From Actinomyces minihominis (GTDB taxonomy: Bacteria > Actinomycetota > Actinomycetes > Actinomycetales > Actinomycetaceae): 64,000 bases of DNA. Below are positions 62,347 through 64,000 of the stretch, in pieces; positions within the stretch are counted from its first letter, which is position 1; every line of letters begins with the position of its first letter. The notes under the pieces were generated by a model that had not been told where the DNA came from, ran no database searches, and saw only the letters and a program-made list of their open reading frames with translations. Location: contig NZ_FYEG01000001.1 of NCBI RefSeq assembly GCF_900187855.1, forward strand, positions 248,001 to 312,000, read 5' to 3'. The position numbers and the translations under genes were made by a program.

Positions 62347-63941
62347 TCGTCCTCCCAAACCATCAGGGGAAACTCCGTCACCGCACTTCCTGCCACACGC
62401 GGCAAGGTGACAACGAAGGAGCTTCCCTTCCCCAGCTCTCCCCAGGCATTGATGACCCCGTTGTGCAGAATCACGTCCTCCCGGGAAATAGCCAATCCGA
62501 GTCCGGTCCCCCCGGTTGTGCGTGTTCGCGCCGGGTTCGCCCGGTAGAAGCGGTCAAAGACACGCTTTACAGTATCGGGGCTCATCCCCACCCCGCGGTC
62601 GCGAACCCGGAAGGCCACCGAGGTTTCTCCCGAGGCCACGGTCAGTTCCACAGGGTTGCCATCGGCGTACTCGCAGGCATTGACCAACAGGTTGCGCACC
62701 ACGCGCTCCATGCGGATCGGGTCGAGGGGAACCGAACAGCGCTCCGGCCGAGGGCCCAACACCAGCTTGACCCCAAGGTGATCGGCCAACTCAGAGTTGG
62801 CATTGACCACCTTTTCAACCAGGGAGTACAGGTCGGTCATTTCCGCATCGAAGTTAGCCGACTGGGCGTCGTAGCGGGAGATCTCCAGCAGGTCGGCGAG
62901 CATCTGTTCAAAGCGACTTACCTCAACGTGGAGGAGCTCGGCGGAACGTTTTGATGCCGGGGGAAGCGCATCTCGGTCATCAAAAATGATCTCATCAGCC
63001 ATGCGAATCGTCGTCATGGGGGTGCGCAGCTCATGGGAGACGTCCGAAACGAAACCCTGCTGGAACTTCGACAGGGTGTCGTAGTCGGTGATCTTGGACT
63101 GCAGCGACTCGGCCATGTCGTTGAATGTGGCTCCCAGCTGCGCCATCTCATCACGCCCTGCGACACGCACGCGGCTGGTCAGGTCACCCGCGGCGAGTGC
63201 GCGGGCAGCCACTGCCGCATCTCGCACCGGGGCCAGCAGGCGGTAGACCAAAATGAACGACACCATTCCCATCAGTATGAGGACGGGGACCGACCCGATG
63301 GTGAGCACCTTGATGATCGATTCCAGTGTCGACTGTTCCTGGGCTAGGGAGTAGATCACGTACATCTCGTACGGGCCAGCCGTGGGGATGTCGATCAGTG
63401 CCCCCACCACGATGCCAGGAACGACCCCCGTCTCAGTTGGCAGTGCCACCGACTGCCACAGCCCCATGTCGTGGGCGAGGCCGGTGCGCATCTCACTGTT
63501 GATCGCATCGGCATAGTCGGGGTTGCGGTACTCATTGATGCGGAAGACCTCGGACGACTGGGGTGAGCGCATCAGCAGGACATCGACGGCACCCGCACCT
63601 GCGGCTGACTCGCGGATGGTGGTCAGAACCTGGGTGACTGCATCCTGCACCTGGTTGGTCGTCACAGCAGTCGACTGGTCGAGGGCGTTCTGTGCTTGAG
63701 AAAACCGGACTGAAGCATCCGCCAGGATCGTCTCCCGGCGCGTCCCAAAGAGGTCTGCGCGCAGCATGTTGGTGGCCACAAAGATGAAGACCACCAGGAT
63801 GATCGTTAGTACCAGGGCCAGGGTGACGGAGATTCTGAGCGAAAGTGATCCGCTTAGGAACCGGGGCAATCTACGACGCCAGGGCACCCGCTCCACACCG
63901 TTCTGGCTCCCTGTGTCCCTCGGAGTTGAGGTTCCGCTCAA
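62343..63941 (-). CDS. mtrB: Two-component sensor histidine kinase MtrB
   Basis: This kinase phosphorylates MtrA and controls cell-wall and osmotic genes. Two transmembrane helices (about residues 35-60 and 205-230) enclose an extracellular sensing region, then a HAMP domain, the phosphoacceptor motif VSDVSHELRTPMTTI near residue 300, and the ATP-binding motifs NLLVNACEY, DRGVGMSPDT and GGTGLGLA. The start is a TTG that overlaps the mtrA stop (TTGA); a weak AGGG lies just before. The C-terminus overlaps lpqB. Confidence 0.94.
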   Translation of the reverse strand: MSGTSTPRDTGSQNGVERVPWRRRLPRFLSGSLSLRISVTLALVLTIILVVFIFVATNMLRADLFGTRRETILADASVRFSQAQNALDQSTAVTTNQVQDAVTQVLTTIRESAAGAGAVDVLLMRSPQSSEVFRINEYRNPDYADAINSEMRTGLAHDMGLWQSVALPTETGVVPGIVVGALIDIPTAGPYEMYVIYSLAQEQSTLESIIKVLTIGSVPVLILMGMVSFILVYRLLAPVRDAAVAARALAAGDLTSRVRVAGRDEMAQLGATFNDMAESLQSKITDYDTLSKFQQGFVSDVSHELRTPMTTIRMADEIIFDDRDALPPASKRSAELLHVEVSRFEQMLADLLEISRYDAQSANFDAEMTDLYSLVEKVVNANSELADHLGVKLVLGPRPERCSVPLDPIRMERVVRNLLVNACEYADGNPVELTVASGETSVAFRVRDRGVGMSPDTVKRVFDRFYRANPARTRTTGGTGLGLAISREDVILHNGVINAWGELGKGSSFVVTLPRVAGSAVTEFPLMVWEDE

Positions 63942-64000
63942 GACCCTGTTCCAGCGCGGTAACCCACCCCGCGAACCGTAATAACCAGTGAGGGACTCTC
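63938..64000 (-). CDS. mtrA: Response regulator MtrA (partial, C-terminus only)
   Basis: The last 20 codons of the plus-edge gene read a C-terminal OmpR-type winged-helix tail with VITVRGVGYRAG before the stop TGA 63938-63940. The VRGVGY motif and position directly before mtrB identify MtrA. The rest lies beyond the right edge. Confidence 0.88.
   Translation of the reverse strand, partial: ESPSLVITVRGVGYRAGTGS

Noticed and set aside
1-64000. CRISPR arrays, rRNA genes, riboswitches and replication origins
   Set aside because: No direct-repeat/spacer series, rRNA sequence, T-box or cobalamin/TPP-type leader, or DnaA-box cluster was seen.

Overview
The window is chromosomal DNA from a high-GC Gram-positive bacterium, most likely in the order Actinomycetales (an Actinomycetaceae-like lineage). 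The evidence is the fused 2-oxoglutarate decarboxylase/dehydrogenase Kgd, the MtrA-MtrB-LpqB cluster, a SigR/SigH-type ECF sigma factor beside aroA-rsgA, the 24-residue ribosomal protein bL37, menaquinone biosynthesis genes, and many genes that appear to start without a leader. The genus cannot be fixed from the sequence alone.

Layout. 1-12.7 kb holds a respiratory complex I operon on the minus strand (nuoA to nuoL, nuoL cut by the window edge), preceded by a geranylgeranyl-reductase-like flavoprotein. 14-27.5 kb carries the menaquinone pathway on both strands (menG, menF, menD, menC, menB, menE, menA). Between these lie an HtrA protease, a D,D-carboxypeptidase, an ornithine carbamoyltransferase and an L,D-transpeptidase. 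27.5-33 kb has a PLDc_N-type membrane protein, a histidine phosphatase, a GH13 alpha-glucosidase, aspartokinase, a small acidic protein and an unrecognised membrane/coiled-coil protein.

33.4-39.2 kb reads as an accessory island. It is flanked by a direct repeat (15 of 16 positions) of the 3' end of tRNA-Arg(CCG). It holds an IS3-family transposase remnant and four apparently intact genes: a MarR regulator, a DNA photolyase, a long-chain acyl-CoA synthetase and a DUF1295 membrane reductase-like protein. This is the least ordinary part of the window. A light- or stress-linked repair and lipid-modification role is an inference.

39.3-48 kb has a glycerophosphodiesterase, an M23 peptidase, two CNNM/CBS proteins, kgd and bL37. 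48-54.3 kb has sigR with a degenerate anti-sigma-like partner, aroA, rsgA, a TipA-type MerR regulator, hisN, a class I glutamine amidotransferase and a DUF6912 protein. 54.5-64 kb has a LysM protein, an Rv3235-family protein, secA, hpf, comF, lpqB, mtrB and the end of mtrA, an order shared with mycobacteria and other actinobacteria.

How it works together. The first 27 kb couples NADH oxidation by complex I to the synthesis and possible side-chain saturation of its electron acceptor menaquinone, and Kgd supplies TCA flux. The right third combines envelope homeostasis, protein export and ribosome hibernation. At least nine genes have a TANNNT box exactly 6 or 7 bases before the start codon, which suggests widespread leaderless transcription.
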